A stretch of 64,000 nucleotides of DNA from Tenggerimyces flavus (GCF_016907715.1 NZ_JAFBCM010000001.1:992001-1056000), one strand, 5' to 3'. Positions 38,668-47,661 are shown, counted from the stretch's first letter. The notes: generated from the letters alone by a model not told the origin. Translations and numbers: made by a program.

Positions 38668-40926
38668 TTACGGCGCGCCGTCATCTGGTGACGGGTTGCC
38701 GTCATCGCCCGGCGGCGGGCTCGGCGCCTTCGTGGGCGGCGGGCGGGACGGGCCGGGACCGGGGTCCGGATCCTGGGTCGGCGGCGGGTCCGACGGGTCG
38801 GGATCGGGGTCGGGTTCCTTGGTCGGCGGCGGGTCCGACGGCGACGGGTCCGGGTCGGGTTCCCGCGTCGGCTCCTTGGTGGGTTCCTTCGTCGGCTCGC
38901 GGGACGGTGTCGGGTTCGGCGTGCTGTCGTCCGGCCGTCCCGTACGCGTGGGCTTCGGCTTGGGGTTGACGGACTTGCCGAGCCACGCCGGCTCGTCGAA
39001 CTCCTGGATCGGCTGGCCCTCCAGCGCCGACTTCATGTACGTGGTCCAGATCTGCGCCGGATACCGGCCGCCCGTGAACTGCTCCAGGCCGCCCACGCCG
39101 TCGAGCGACTCCAGGCCGCCGTCGCCCTCCCGGTAGAAACCGACAGCGGTCGAGAGCTGCGGAGTGAAGCCGACGAACCAGGCGGTGAGGCCCTCGTGCG
39201 TTCCCGTCTTCCCGGCGGCCGGCCGGTCGAGGTCCTGCGCCCGCTTGCCCGACCCCTTCTCGACGACCTGGGAGAGCGCGTACGTCACGTCGCGTACGAC
39301 GTCCTCCTTGAACTCGCGCTTGACCTCGGTCGGCGCCTCGTACGCGACCTCGCCGGTCCGCGTCGTGACCTTCGCGATGAGGTGGGCCTTGGCTCGTTCG
39401 CCGCCGGCGGCGAACGTCGCGTACGAGTTCGCCATGTCGACGGTGTTGACCGAGGCGGACCCGAGCGCCACCTGCGGGTTGTCCTCCAGGCCCGGGCTCT
39501 CCTTCGGTACGCCCGCGCGGATCGCCGCGTCGACCACCTTGTCCGCGCCGAGCTCGTTGACGGTCAGGTCGACGTACGCGGTGTTGATCGAGTCCTCGGT
39601 CGCCCTGAGCAGGTCGACCGAGCGGCCGTAGTCCTCGTCGCCCTCGTTGTTGACCTTCACGCCCTCGGCCTCGAACGGGCTGTTGCCCGCGAACCGGCTC
39701 TTCAGCGAGACGCCCTTCTCCAGGGCGGCCGCGAGGGCGAACGGCTTGAACGACGAGCCCGGCGGGATCTTCGCCTGGGTGGCGTCGTTGAACTGCCGGC
39801 GCAGATAGTTCGTGCCGCCGAACATCGCGACGACCTCGCCGGTGTGCGGACGTACCGACGCGCCGCCGGCGTGCACGCGCGCGGCGTCGTCCGGGAACTC
39901 CTTACTGAACGCGCTGACCATGGCCGCCTGGGCCTTGGGGTCGAACGTCGTACGTACCCGCAGGCCACCCGCCTCGATCTCACGCTCGGTGAAGCCCAGC
40001 GAGAGCAGCTCCTTGCGAGCCGCGACCAGCAGGTAGCCCTCGGGTCCGTCGTACTGCTCGTCGCGGGCGGAGGTCTTGATCGGCGGCATGCCGACCTTCT
40101 CGGCCGTCGCGGCGGGGATGTCGCCCATCGTGGCCATGCCGCGCAGGACATACCGGAACCGGCCCTCGAGCCGGGTCTTGTTCGCGCTGTCGATCGACGG
40201 GTCGTACAGCGCGGGCGCCCGGATCACCGACGCGATGATCGCGCCCTCCTGCGGGGTGAGCTTCTGGACGTCCTTGCCGAAGTACGCGCGGGACGCGACC
40301 TGGATGCCGTACGCGCCGCGGCCGAAGTAGATCGTGTTGAGGTAGTCCTGCAGGATCTGCTGCTTGGACAGGCTGCGCTGCACCTTGAGCGTGATGAACA
40401 GCTCGCGCACCTTGCGTTCCAGGGTGCGGTCCTGGGTGAGGTAGTAGTTCTTCACGTACTGCTGGGTGATCGTCGAGCCGCCCTGGATCTCCTGGCCGCG
40501 GGCGTAGGCCCACATGGCGCGGACGATGCCGGTGGGCGAGATGCCCTTGTCGGTCCAGAACGTGCGGTTCTCCGCGGCGAGCACCGCGTCCTGCACGTGC
40601 TTCGGGACCTGGTCGAGCGGGACCGTGATGCGGTTCTGGGCGGAGAACGTGCCGAGCACCTTCTGGCCGTCGCCCCAGTAGAGGATCGACGTGTTGGACG
40701 TGACCAGCTTGTTCGCGTCGGGGACCGGCGTGATCGCGTACCCGATCGCGAACGCAGCGGCGGCGCCGACCAGGCCGAGCACGATCGTGAACCCGATCCC
40801 GATGAGGACCTTCTTGACGCTCAGGCCCTTGCGCTTGCGCTTGCGATTTCCGCCACGCCGACCACCACGCCCGTCGTCAGGATCGGGCGCGTACTGGTCG
40901 GTGTCGAAGTAGTCGGTCCGCGTCAC
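38668..40926 (-). CDS. Bifunctional penicillin-binding protein (class A, PonA type)
   Basis: 752 aa. Basic cytosolic tail (KRKRK), one TM helix (residues 40-65), GT51 glycosyltransferase domain with catalytic Glu119 (AENRTFW) and QGGSTITQQYVKN, then a transpeptidase domain with SSFK (Ser391-Lys394), SIN and KTG (Lys573). It polymerises and cross-links peptidoglycan at the outer membrane face. The C-terminal 90 residues are Pro/Asp-rich with 15-residue repeats. First gene of a PBP-GT87-PIG-V group. ATG 40926 is well placed before the TM segment. Confidence 0.95.
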   Translation of the reverse strand: MTRTDYFDTDQYAPDPDDGRGGRRGGNRKRKRKGLSVKKVLIGIGFTIVLGLVGAAAAFAIGYAITPVPDANKLVTSNTSILYWGDGQKVLGTFSAQNRITVPLDQVPKHVQDAVLAAENRTFWTDKGISPTGIVRAMWAYARGQEIQGGSTITQQYVKNYYLTQDRTLERKVRELFITLKVQRSLSKQQILQDYLNTIYFGRGAYGIQVASRAYFGKDVQKLTPQEGAIIASVIRAPALYDPSIDSANKTRLEGRFRYVLRGMATMGDIPAATAEKVGMPPIKTSARDEQYDGPEGYLLVAARKELLSLGFTEREIEAGGLRVRTTFDPKAQAAMVSAFSKEFPDDAARVHAGGASVRPHTGEVVAMFGGTNYLRRQFNDATQAKIPPGSSFKPFALAAALEKGVSLKSRFAGNSPFEAEGVKVNNEGDEDYGRSVDLLRATEDSINTAYVDLTVNELGADKVVDAAIRAGVPKESPGLEDNPQVALGSASVNTVDMANSYATFAAGGERAKAHLIAKVTTRTGEVAYEAPTEVKREFKEDVVRDVTYALSQVVEKGSGKRAQDLDRPAAGKTGTHEGLTAWFVGFTPQLSTAVGFYREGDGGLESLDGVGGLEQFTGGRYPAQIWTTYMKSALEGQPIQEFDEPAWLGKSVNPKPKPTRTGRPDDSTPNPTPSREPTKEPTKEPTREPDPDPSPSDPPPTKEPDPDPDPSDPPPTQDPDPGPGPSRPPPTKAPSPPPGDDGNPSPDDGAP
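38731..38865. repeat. 45-bp tandem repeats in the PBP tail
   Basis: Three degenerate units begin at about 38731, 38776 and 38821, each encoding a 15-residue DPDPxPSxPPPT block on the minus strand. They lie within the PBP coding sequence and keep frame. They may span the cell wall; they are not a CRISPR array because there are no spacers. Confidence 0.7.
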
Positions 40927-41018
40927 GTGGTTCCCCGGTGGCTAGGAGACAGCGGTGACAGCCGCAGCCCGCCCCAGTGCCCGAAATGCACCGGTGACGT
41001 GCGTACGACCGGGTCTGC

Positions 41019-41432
41019 TCAGTATTCGTCCTCGGCGGTGCGCTGCCGACGCGGGGGTCGCCTTGGCACACCGTCGCCCAGAACATACGACGTCGTGAGG
41101 TAGTTCCAGGAGCACCCCTGGCAGACCTCGACAACATAGACCGAGAACTCACCGTGTTGCCTGGCCATCGCTTCCAGCTCCGGCATGGTGCGGATCCTGC
41201 CGGAGTACTGACCGAGCTCGTCGCCGAACACGTACGTCACGTGGGTCAGCCGCTCACGGCGGCACACCGGACAGTCCAGGTCGGTGGGCTCGCCGTGGAA
41301 CTTCGCGGCCCGCAGCAGGTAGGGGTCGGCGTCACAGACGTCCTCCATGACCGTCGCCTGCCCGCCCCGCAGGGCGCGCAGGGTCGCGCGCCGTTGGAGG
41401 CTGTAGTCGACGACCGACCGCTGGGACCACAT
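41019..41432 (-). CDS. DUF5318 family protein
   Basis: 137 aa. Start MWSQRSVVDYSLQRRATLRAL and the paired CPVC and CQGC motifs (a zinc ribbon) are typical for DUF5318. The gene is conserved beside padR/ino1 and the PBP gene in actinomycetes. No biochemical role is known; the metal site suggests a structural or nucleic-acid-binding function. It is 92 bp upstream of the PBP gene on the same strand. Confidence 0.9.
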   Translation of the reverse strand: MWSQRSVVDYSLQRRATLRALRGGQATVMEDVCDADPYLLRAAKFHGEPTDLDCPVCRRERLTHVTYVFGDELGQYSGRIRTMPELEAMARQHGEFSVYVVEVCQGCSWNYLTTSYVLGDGVPRRPPRRQRTAEDEY

Positions 41433-41527
41433 GGCTCAAAATCGTACGTGCTCTCCAGAAAAGACTCCATGCTCAGCCCACGCGAGACGGAGAGCGCGGT
41501 GAACGTCCGGCACCGGCGAGACGGATA

Positions 41528-41777
41528 TCAGACATCTTGCGCGGCTCTGACGAGGGATCGGAGGAGGACATCCAGCTCGCTGTCCGGGTCCGGTCCGGGA
41601 ACGTGGGTGGCGAACACCTCGTCTGTCTGGGCTCTGGTTGCCAGCTCCTTGACGATCTGATCGCGGTGCCGACCACGATCGCGCCAGCGCCGTGGCGAGC
41701 ACCGTGGCGGTGTCGTAGCTCGTCACCGGCATCGCGGCCCAGACAGCGAGAACGCCAGCCCGTTCGGCGCCTTCCAT
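41528..41777 (-). pseudogene. Frameshifted small gene downstream of SGNH hydrolase
   Basis: ATG 41777 lies 5 nt after the hydrolase stop. Its frame gives coherent GC3-rich codons (VLAVWAAMPVTSYDTATVLATALARSW), then turns to nonsense; the +1 frame continues coherently (RHRDQIVKELATRAQTDEVFATHV... VRAAQDV) to TGA 41528. One frameshift near 41690-41700 would join them into about 83 aa. This is either a decayed gene or a sequencing error. The protein is not recognised. Confidence 0.45.
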
Positions 41778-41782
41778 GCGTT

Positions 41783-42421
41783 CTACCGTCCCGCCGCCAG
41801 GTCTTCGCAGAGGCGCCAGGTCTCGCAGCGGATCAGGGCGGCGTCCTCGTTCGACAGCGCCTTGGGCTTCGCCTCGAGGCCGACCGGGTCCTCCTGCAGG
41901 AGCGCGATGAGGAACACGCAGGCGGCGAGGTACGTGCCGGCGAGGGCGGGGTGGCTGCCGTCGTCATCGTGCAGGACGGGCTGGTCGTGCTCGCGGAGGA
42001 ACCGTTCCCAGACCATGCCGACGGGAACGAGCGTCGCGCCGAGCTCGGCGGCGATGCTCGCGTACGCGGTGGTGATCGCGGCCTGGCCGTCGGGCCGGTT
42101 CAGCCACGCCCAGGTCATGTACAAGGCGGTCTTCGCGCCGGCCGCCGTGATGAGGTCGTGCATTTCGCGGACGTTCTCGTGCATGCGCTTGGCGTTCTTG
42201 CCCGGCAGCGTGCTCTGTTCCTGGAGTACGACGACGTCGTACGCGTCGGCCTCGAGCGCGGCCGCGACGGCACCGGAGTTGAGGTGCTGGCGGAGGGACG
42301 CGCCGCCCGCCTGGACGAGCTTGTGCTCGATCGCGATGCCGCGTTCCTTGGCGAGGCGGGCCAGCAGAGCGGGCAAGTTGTTGCGCGCGGTGAAGCTGTT
42401 GCCGACGAACAGGATCCGCAT
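41783..42421 (-). CDS. SGNH/GDSL-type hydrolase
   Basis: 212 aa. Block I FVGNSFT supplies the nucleophilic Ser, and DDDGSHPALAGTYLAA supplies the catalytic Asp and His. No signal peptide, so it is probably cytosolic. The family includes esterases, lipases and deacetylases; substrate not predictable. ATG 42421 matches the start of the conserved RILFVGNS strand. It lies 13 bp after the phosphotransferase gene on the same strand. Confidence 0.85.
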   Translation of the reverse strand: MRILFVGNSFTARNNLPALLARLAKERGIAIEHKLVQAGGASLRQHLNSGAVAAALEADAYDVVVLQEQSTLPGKNAKRMHENVREMHDLITAAGAKTALYMTWAWLNRPDGQAAITTAYASIAAELGATLVPVGMVWERFLREHDQPVLHDDDGSHPALAGTYLAACVFLIALLQEDPVGLEAKPKALSNEDAALIRCETWRLCEDLAAGR

Positions 42422-42434
42422 TTCCCGGACCGTA

Positions 42435-43466
42435 CTACGTGCGGGTCGTGTAGGGCGGCAGAGCGGCGAGGTCGATGTCGGCATCAGGCCACCGCTTCCG
42501 GAGCATCGCCGCACCGGCCAGCGTCCAGCCGGTCAGTGCCGGCAGGCAGCCGAACCGCTCGGCCGTCGCCGCGGCCGCCTCGAGCGTCGCGATCCGATGC
42601 GGCCGGCTCAACTCCCCCGCGGGCCGGGCGTCGATCTTGGGCAGCGTCGCGAACCGGCGAGCCGCCCAGACGAACACGCCACCGGCGACCGCGCGTCCGA
42701 ACGTGCGGTCGTCCACCACGTCGAACTCGGCGCGATAGGCCGCCTCGAGCGGCGCCGGATCGTCGAGGGTGACCCACATCGGTCCCGGCGTGAAGATGTC
42801 GGTCATCTCCGCCAGCACGCTCCGAAAGCCGGCCGCTTCGAAGTCGATCAGCCGCCCGTCGCCAGGACCGAGGACGAGGTAGTTGTTCAGGCCGACGTCG
42901 CCGTTGGACAGCGCGAGGAACGGTCCCGGCTCGAGGATCTCCTCGATGACGGCGGCCAGCTCGTGCGCGGCAGCTGTGGACATCGGCACTCCGAAGTCCG
43001 CGAGGTGGTCGACACCGTCCTGCCACAGAGCGAGGAACGCCCCGCGGTCGGCGCTCGGATCCGCCCAGGCACCGAGGCCGGCGTAGTACTCCTCCGCGCG
43101 CCCGACGGTCGCCGCGTGCAGGCGGCCCAGCGTCCGGGCGAAGTCGACGAGCGCGGTGTCGTCGCCGTCCAGGAGCAGCTCGCGCAACGACGGCCGCGGA
43201 CCGAGGTCCTCCATCACGAGCAGGCCGTCACCGGCGGCGAGGAGCTTCGGCGTGAGGCCGAGATCGGCAACGAACTCCAGCGCGGACCGTTCGGCGAGGA
43301 ACCGTTCGGGCTCCGCCCGGTCGACGCCCTCGGCGCGGCCCCACTTCACGATCACCGTACGGCCGTCCGCCAGCGTCGCCCGCGCGACCTCCCACGGCGC
43401 GACCCGCTCGACGGACACGACGGGGACGCCGAGCAGGCGCTCGATCGTTGCGGCAGAAGGGGACAC
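42435..43466 (-). CDS. APH-family (aminoglycoside phosphotransferase fold) kinase
   Basis: 343 aa. Lys in VIVKWG of the N-lobe, the Brenner-type motif LSNGDVGLNNYL and the metal-binding LIDFEAAG define the APH/ChoK fold. In the motif the usual HxDxxxxN is NGDVGLNN, with His replaced by Asn. Members phosphorylate antibiotics, choline, sugars or homoserine, so the name does not imply resistance. Start GTG 43466 is tentative; TTG 43484 is also possible. Divergent from padR, so that regulator may control it. Confidence 0.8.
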   Translation of the reverse strand: MSPSAATIERLLGVPVVSVERVAPWEVARATLADGRTVIVKWGRAEGVDRAEPERFLAERSALEFVADLGLTPKLLAAGDGLLVMEDLGPRPSLRELLLDGDDTALVDFARTLGRLHAATVGRAEEYYAGLGAWADPSADRGAFLALWQDGVDHLADFGVPMSTAAAHELAAVIEEILEPGPFLALSNGDVGLNNYLVLGPGDGRLIDFEAAGFRSVLAEMTDIFTPGPMWVTLDDPAPLEAAYRAEFDVVDDRTFGRAVAGGVFVWAARRFATLPKIDARPAGELSRPHRIATLEAAAATAERFGCLPALTGWTLAGAAMLRKRWPDADIDLAALPPYTTRT

Positions 43467-43517
43467 GAGCGGCCATTGTGCCAACGCTCTTGCCGGCGTA
43501 CCGTCGCTCTATCGAGT

Positions 43518-43540
43518 CGATGTATCGGCTCGATACATCG
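43518..43540. promoter_or_regulatory. Candidate PadR operator
   Basis: Perfect inverted repeat CGATGTATCG-GCT-CGATACATCG, containing ATGT...ACAT ends as in known PadR sites. It ends 3 bp before the padR Shine-Dalgarno (GGAGG, 43544-43548) in the 87-bp region shared with the divergent phosphotransferase gene, so bound protein would block both. Confidence 0.65.
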
Positions 43541-43553
43541 AGCGGAGGTACCG

Positions 43554-44102
43554 ATGCCGCGCCGGACCGGGGTGCTTGAGCTTGCCGTCCTCGGGCTGCT
43601 GAACGAGCAGCCGATGCACGGCTACGAGCTGCGCAAGCGCCTGGACAAGGTGCTCGGCTGGGGTCACTCGCTCTCGTACGGCTCGCTCTATCCGTGCCTG
43701 AAGACGCTCTCCCGGCAGGGGTTCCTCGACGAGGAGGAACCACCGACGCCGACGCTGAGCCGGCGGGCGAAGATCGTCTACCGGCTCACCGAGGCCGGCA
43801 CCGCGCACTTCGCCGAGCTACTCGCCGACGCCGGTCCGTCCGCGCTGGACGACGAACGGTTCGGCGTGCACTTCGCGTTCTTCGCACGGACGGACGAGAC
43901 GGTCCGCCTCCGCGTCCTGGAGGGCCGCAAACGACGACTGGAGGATCGCCTCGAACGGGTGCGCGCCCAGCTGCAGCGCACCCAGGAACGGTTGGACGCG
44001 TACGGCCTCGAACTCCAGCGCCACGGCCTGGAGTCCGTCGAACGCGAAGTCAACTGGCTAGACGGTCTGATCCGGACCGAGAAGAACAAAACAGCTCAGT
44101 AA
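43554..44102 (+). CDS. PadR-family transcriptional regulator
   Basis: 182 aa. N-terminal winged helix ([30 protein letters not shown]...[19 protein letters not shown]) and a C-terminal coiled-coil dimerisation arm (residues 115-182). The same gene lies next to ino1 in many actinomycetes. ATG 43554 has GGAGG at 43544-43548. The inverted repeat upstream suggests autoregulation. It precedes ino1 by 70 bp with no terminator, so they may be cotranscribed. Confidence 0.93.
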   Translation: MPRRTGVLELAVLGLLNEQPMHGYELRKRLDKVLGWGHSLSYGSLYPCLKTLSRQGFLDEEEPPTPTLSRRAKIVYRLTEAGTAHFAELLADAGPSALDDERFGVHFAFFARTDETVRLRVLEGRKRRLEDRLERVRAQLQRTQERLDAYGLELQRHGLESVEREVNWLDGLIRTEKNKTAQ

Positions 44103-44172
44103 CGCAGGGGAAGACGCATGGCCGCGTACTACTGGTGCGGCCCGTTCCCGGCCGAGAGATGAAGGAGAACCC

Positions 44173-45252
44173 ATGGGTTCGATCCGGGTTGCGATCGTCG
44201 GCGTCGGCAACTGTGCGACGTCGTTGATCCAGGGAATCCACTACTACCGAGATGCGGATCCGGCACAGAAGGTGCCGGGCCTGATGCACGTGCGGTTCGG
44301 CGACTATCACGTCCGCGACGTGGAGATCGTCGCCGCGTTCGACGTCGACGCGAAGAAGGTCGGCGTCGACCTCGCCGACGCGACGCGGGCGAGTGAGAAC
44401 AACACGATCAAGATCTGCGACGTTCCGCCGTTGGGCATCACGGTGCAGCGTGGGCCGACGCTGGACGGGCTGGGCAAGTACTACCGCGAGACGATCACCG
44501 AGTCCGACGACCAGCCGGTCGACATCGTGTCGGTGCTGCGCGAGACCGGCGCGGACGTGCTGGTCTCGTACCTGCCGGTGGGGTCGGAGGACGCGGACAA
44601 GTTCTACGCGCAAGCCGCGATCGACGCCGGGGTCGCGTTCGTCAACGCGCTGCCGGTGTTCATCGCCACGGATCCCCAGTGGGCGGCGAAGTTCGAGGCT
44701 GCCGGCGTGCCGATCATCGGCGACGACATCAAGAGCCAGGTCGGTGCGACGATCACGCACCGCGTGCTGTCGAAGCTCTTCGAGGACCGCGGCGTGGTCG
44801 TCGAACGTACGTACCAGTTGAACTTCGGCGGCAACATGGACTTCATGAACATGCTCGAGCGCGATCGGCTCGAGTCGAAGAAGATCTCCAAGACCCAGTC
44901 GGTGACGTCGCAGATCCCGCGCGAGCTGGAGAAGCGGAACGTCCACGTCGGTCCGAGCGACTACGTGGCCTGGCTGGACGACCGCAAGTGGGCGTACGTA
45001 CGGCTCGAAGGCCGCGCGTTCGGCGACGTGCCGCTCTCGCTCGAGTACAAGCTCGAGGTCTGGGACTCGCCCAACTCGGCCGGCATCATCATCGACGCGA
45101 TCCGTGCCGCGAAGATCGCGAAGGACCGCGGCATCGGCGGGCCGATCACGTCGGCGGCGAGCTCCTTCATGAAGAGCCCGCCGGAGCAGTACTCCGACGA
45201 CGAGGCGCGCGAGCTGGTGGAGAAGTTCATCCGCGGCGAGGTCGAGCGCTAG
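44173..45252 (+). CDS. ino1: Inositol-3-phosphate synthase
   Basis: 359 aa. NAD-binding start [19 protein letters not shown], and conserved [33 protein letters not shown] and [11 protein letters not shown] motifs. It converts glucose 6-phosphate to inositol 3-phosphate, the precursor of phosphatidylinositol, mycothiol and related compounds. AAGGAGAACCC precedes ATG 44173. A strong terminator follows. Confidence 0.97.
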   Translation: MGSIRVAIVGVGNCATSLIQGIHYYRDADPAQKVPGLMHVRFGDYHVRDVEIVAAFDVDAKKVGVDLADATRASENNTIKICDVPPLGITVQRGPTLDGLGKYYRETITESDDQPVDIVSVLRETGADVLVSYLPVGSEDADKFYAQAAIDAGVAFVNALPVFIATDPQWAAKFEAAGVPIIGDDIKSQVGATITHRVLSKLFEDRGVVVERTYQLNFGGNMDFMNMLERDRLESKKISKTQSVTSQIPRELEKRNVHVGPSDYVAWLDDRKWAYVRLEGRAFGDVPLSLEYKLEVWDSPNSAGIIIDAIRAAKIAKDRGIGGPITSAASSFMKSPPEQYSDDEARELVEKFIRGEVER

Positions 45253-45266
45253 CGGGGATGTGAATG

Positions 45267-45307
45267 AGGGCGTCCCTCTATCGAAGAGATCGATAGAGGG
45301 ACGCCCT
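45267..45307. terminator. Bidirectional terminator, 17-bp stem
   Basis: Perfect 17-bp stem AGGGCGTCCCTCTATCG / CGATAGAGGGACGCCCT with loop AAGAGAT, extended by a further imperfect GAAT/ATTC pair. It sits between the convergent ino1 and epoxide hydrolase stops (45252 and 45320) and serves both. Confidence 0.9.
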
Positions 45308-45319
45308 GATTCGAAACGT

Positions 45320-46462
45320 TCAGGAGCGGAAGAACGTCCGCAGGTCCTCGGACAGGACGTCGGGGCGCTCCATCGCGGCGAAGTGGCCGCCGTCGGGGAA
45401 CTCCGACCAGTGCACGATGTTGGAGTTGTCCCGCTCCGCGAACACCCGGACGGTCTTGAAGTCGTCCTGGAAGACCGCGACGCCGGTCCGCGACTTGTTC
45501 ACCTCGGGCTCGCGCTCGGCGGCCGCCTTGCCCTCCTCGAAGTGGTAGCGGCCCGCCGTCGCCTGGGTGTTCGTGAACCAGTAGAGCGAGACCTGGGTGA
45601 GGATCTGGTCCCGCGACACCAGGCTGGTGCCGTCGCCGAAGTTGTTGAACAGCTCGCTGTACGCCAGCTGCCCGACCGGCGAGTCCGCGATGCCCGCGGC
45701 GACGGTCTGCGGGCGGGTTCCGTTCATCTGGTTGTAGCCGCCGACGGACTGGAACCACTTCATGTGCTCCAGCGCCGCGTAGTCCTTGGGCTCGAGCTTC
45801 TCGAACTCCGCCGGGTCACCGGAGGGGAAGGAGAACAGGTGCAGGACGTGCAGGCCGAGGAAGCCCTCCGGCTCCAGCAGGCCGAGTTCGCGGGAGACCA
45901 TCGCGCCGCCGTCGCTTCCGTGCGCGCCGTACGACTCGTACCCGAGCTTGCGCATCAGCTTGTCGTACGTCTCCGCCACGCGCTTCATCGTCCAGCCACG
46001 TCCGGTGAGCGGCATGCTGTAGCCGAAGCCGGGCATCGACGGGACCACGACCGAGAACGCGTCCTCCGCCTTGCCGCCGTGCGCGACCGGGTCGGTCAGC
46101 GGGCCGATCATGTCCAGGTAGTCCACGAACGAGCCGGGGTAGGTGTGCAGCAGCAGCAACGGCGTCGCATTCGCCTCCTTCGACGGCACGTGGATGAAGT
46201 GGATCGTCTGCTCGTCGATCTCGGTGAGGAAGTGCGGGAACTCGTTGATCCGTGCTTCCTGCGCCGCCCAGTCGAAGGAGTTCCGCCAGTACTCGACGGT
46301 CTCCGCGAGGTAGCTGTTCGGCGTTCCGTAGGCCCAGTCGTCGGTCGGGGCGGGCTGCGGGAGCCGGGTCCGCGCGAGGCGCTCGTTCAGGTCGACCAGG
46401 TCGGCCTTGGAGATCTCGACGCGGAAGGGGCGGAGGTCGCTGGCGTTCGTCGTGTTCGTCAT
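45320..46462 (-). CDS. Epoxide hydrolase family protein (EHN domain)
   Basis: 380 aa. The EHN domain at the N-terminus (VEISKADLVDLNERLARTRLP, WRNSFDWAAQEARINEFPHFLTEIDEQTIHFIHV) is followed by an alpha/beta-hydrolase core with HTYPGS (oxyanion) and the nucleophile elbow HGSDGG (Asp). The late GGHFAAMERP gives the His. Such microsomal-type epoxide hydrolases detoxify or process epoxides. It is divergent from a WYL regulator with 62 bp between, which probably controls it. Confidence 0.92.
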   Translation of the reverse strand: MTNTTNASDLRPFRVEISKADLVDLNERLARTRLPQPAPTDDWAYGTPNSYLAETVEYWRNSFDWAAQEARINEFPHFLTEIDEQTIHFIHVPSKEANATPLLLLHTYPGSFVDYLDMIGPLTDPVAHGGKAEDAFSVVVPSMPGFGYSMPLTGRGWTMKRVAETYDKLMRKLGYESYGAHGSDGGAMVSRELGLLEPEGFLGLHVLHLFSFPSGDPAEFEKLEPKDYAALEHMKWFQSVGGYNQMNGTRPQTVAAGIADSPVGQLAYSELFNNFGDGTSLVSRDQILTQVSLYWFTNTQATAGRYHFEEGKAAAEREPEVNKSRTGVAVFQDDFKTVRVFAERDNSNIVHWSEFPDGGHFAAMERPDVLSEDLRTFFRS

Positions 46463-46483
46463 GACAGGAACGCTAAAAGCCGT

Positions 46484-46504
46484 ATAGGAAGACTCGGTTC
46501 CTAT
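46484..46504. promoter_or_regulatory. Candidate operator in epoxide hydrolase / WYL region
   Basis: Inverted repeat ATAGGAA-GACTCGG-TTCCTAT (7-bp perfect arms) occupies the centre of the 62-bp divergent promoter region, 20 bp from each start codon. Its placement suits an autoregulated WYL repressor. Confidence 0.6.
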
Positions 46505-46524
46505 TAACCCCTACGATTTTCCGC

Positions 46525-47532
46525 GTGCTCGAAACTTCTTCTCGACTGCTCGCTTTGCTTGCCCTGTTGCAGTCTCGGCCCTCGTGGACAGGGTCCGAGC
46601 TGGCGGAACGGTTGAGCGTCAGCGCGCGCACGATCCGCAACGACATCGAACGTCTGCGTGAGCTCGGCTACCCGGTCGAGGCGGTTCGTGGGCCGACTGG
46701 TTACTACCAGCTCGGCGCCGGCGCAAAGCTGCCGCCGCTGCTGCTCGACGACGAGGAGGCGGTCGCCGTCGCGATCGGCCTGCGCGCCGGGAGGGGCGTG
46801 CACGGGATCGAGGAGAGCAGTACGCGGGCGCTGGCCAAGCTCGAACAGGTGCTGCCACATCGGCTCCGGCGGCAGGTGACCGCGGTGCACGACGCGATGA
46901 CGGAGGGTCCTGCGAACACCGGGAGCAACGTTCCGGACCCGATCGTGGACTCGGCCGTGCTGACGGCGATCGCCGCGTGCGTACGCGACCACGAGCTGCT
47001 CCGCTTCGACTACGCCGTACCCGAGGGCGAGCCGGTCACGCAGCAGCGCAACGACGCGTCCGCCCCGGTCGGCGACTGGCCGGTACTCGTGGAGCCGTAC
47101 CGGCTGGTGAGCTGGCAGCGGTACTGGTACCTCGTGGCGCGCGGCACGGAGACGGGCACCTGGAACACCTACCGGGTCGACTGGATGACGTTGCGCATGG
47201 CCACCGGCCGCCGCTTCGAGCCGAAGGAGGTGCCGGGCGGCGACTACCTGGAGTTCGCGATGCGCGACGTGGCGATCTCCGGCTGGAAGGCACACGCGAG
47301 GATCACCGTCGCGGCTCCAGCGGAGGAGGTCCTGTCGAGAATCCACGCGGCTGTGGGCGTGGTCGAGGCGGTGGACGAGGCGACCTGTGTGCTGGTGACG
47401 GGAGCGGACAGCCTGGAGATCATCGCGGTCTATATCGGGATGCTCGGGTTGGACTTCACAGTGACGGAGCCGCCGGAGTTGGTGGAGCACCTGCGGACCC
47501 TCGGGAAGCGTTACCTGGCGGCGGTCGTCTAG
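46525..47532 (+). CDS. WYL-domain HTH transcriptional regulator (YafY type)
   Basis: 335 aa. N-terminal HTH_11 (LLALLQSRPSWTGSELAERLSVSARTIRNDIERLRELGYPV), a central WYL domain with LVEPYRLVSWQRYWYLVARGTETGTWNTYRVDWM, and a C-terminal WCX region. WYL proteins sense small ligands or nucleic acids; many in actinomycetes control a divergent enzyme. GTG 46525 is the natural start for the HTH. Likely regulator of the epoxide hydrolase. Confidence 0.92.
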   Translation: MLETSSRLLALLALLQSRPSWTGSELAERLSVSARTIRNDIERLRELGYPVEAVRGPTGYYQLGAGAKLPPLLLDDEEAVAVAIGLRAGRGVHGIEESSTRALAKLEQVLPHRLRRQVTAVHDAMTEGPANTGSNVPDPIVDSAVLTAIAACVRDHELLRFDYAVPEGEPVTQQRNDASAPVGDWPVLVEPYRLVSWQRYWYLVARGTETGTWNTYRVDWMTLRMATGRRFEPKEVPGGDYLEFAMRDVAISGWKAHARITVAAPAEEVLSRIHAAVGVVEAVDEATCVLVTGADSLEIIAVYIGMLGLDFTVTEPPELVEHLRTLGKRYLAAVV

Positions 47533-47578
47533 GACGTCTTGCGTACGTCGGCGGTGCTGGCGGATGAGCACCGATGCC

Positions 47579-47661
47579 GCTTTACCTGGCGAGTGGGTGC
47601 TCTACGCGGGGTGTACGCCACGTAGAGCGGCAAATGATCATGTAAACATGATCATTTGCCG
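47579..47661. repeat. Dispersed hairpin repeat, copy 2
   Basis: Two hairpins in a row: GCTCTACG / CGTAGAGC (47599-47606, 47621-47628) and CGGCAAATGATCATG / CATGATCATTTGCCG around TAAA (47628-47661), a perfect 15-bp stem. The last part matches copy 1 at 34581-34616 with two differences in 36 bp; both also share TTACCTGGCG. It lies in a 343-bp gap (47533-47875) without genes and may act as terminator for the WYL gene. Confidence 0.8.

Noticed and set aside
38731-38865. Regular repeats resembling a CRISPR array
   Set aside because: Units are directly tandem, in frame in the PBP tail, without spacers or cas genes.
42435-43466. Aminoglycoside resistance gene
   Set aside because: Only the general APH fold is supported, with an altered Brenner-type motif; many such proteins are metabolic kinases.
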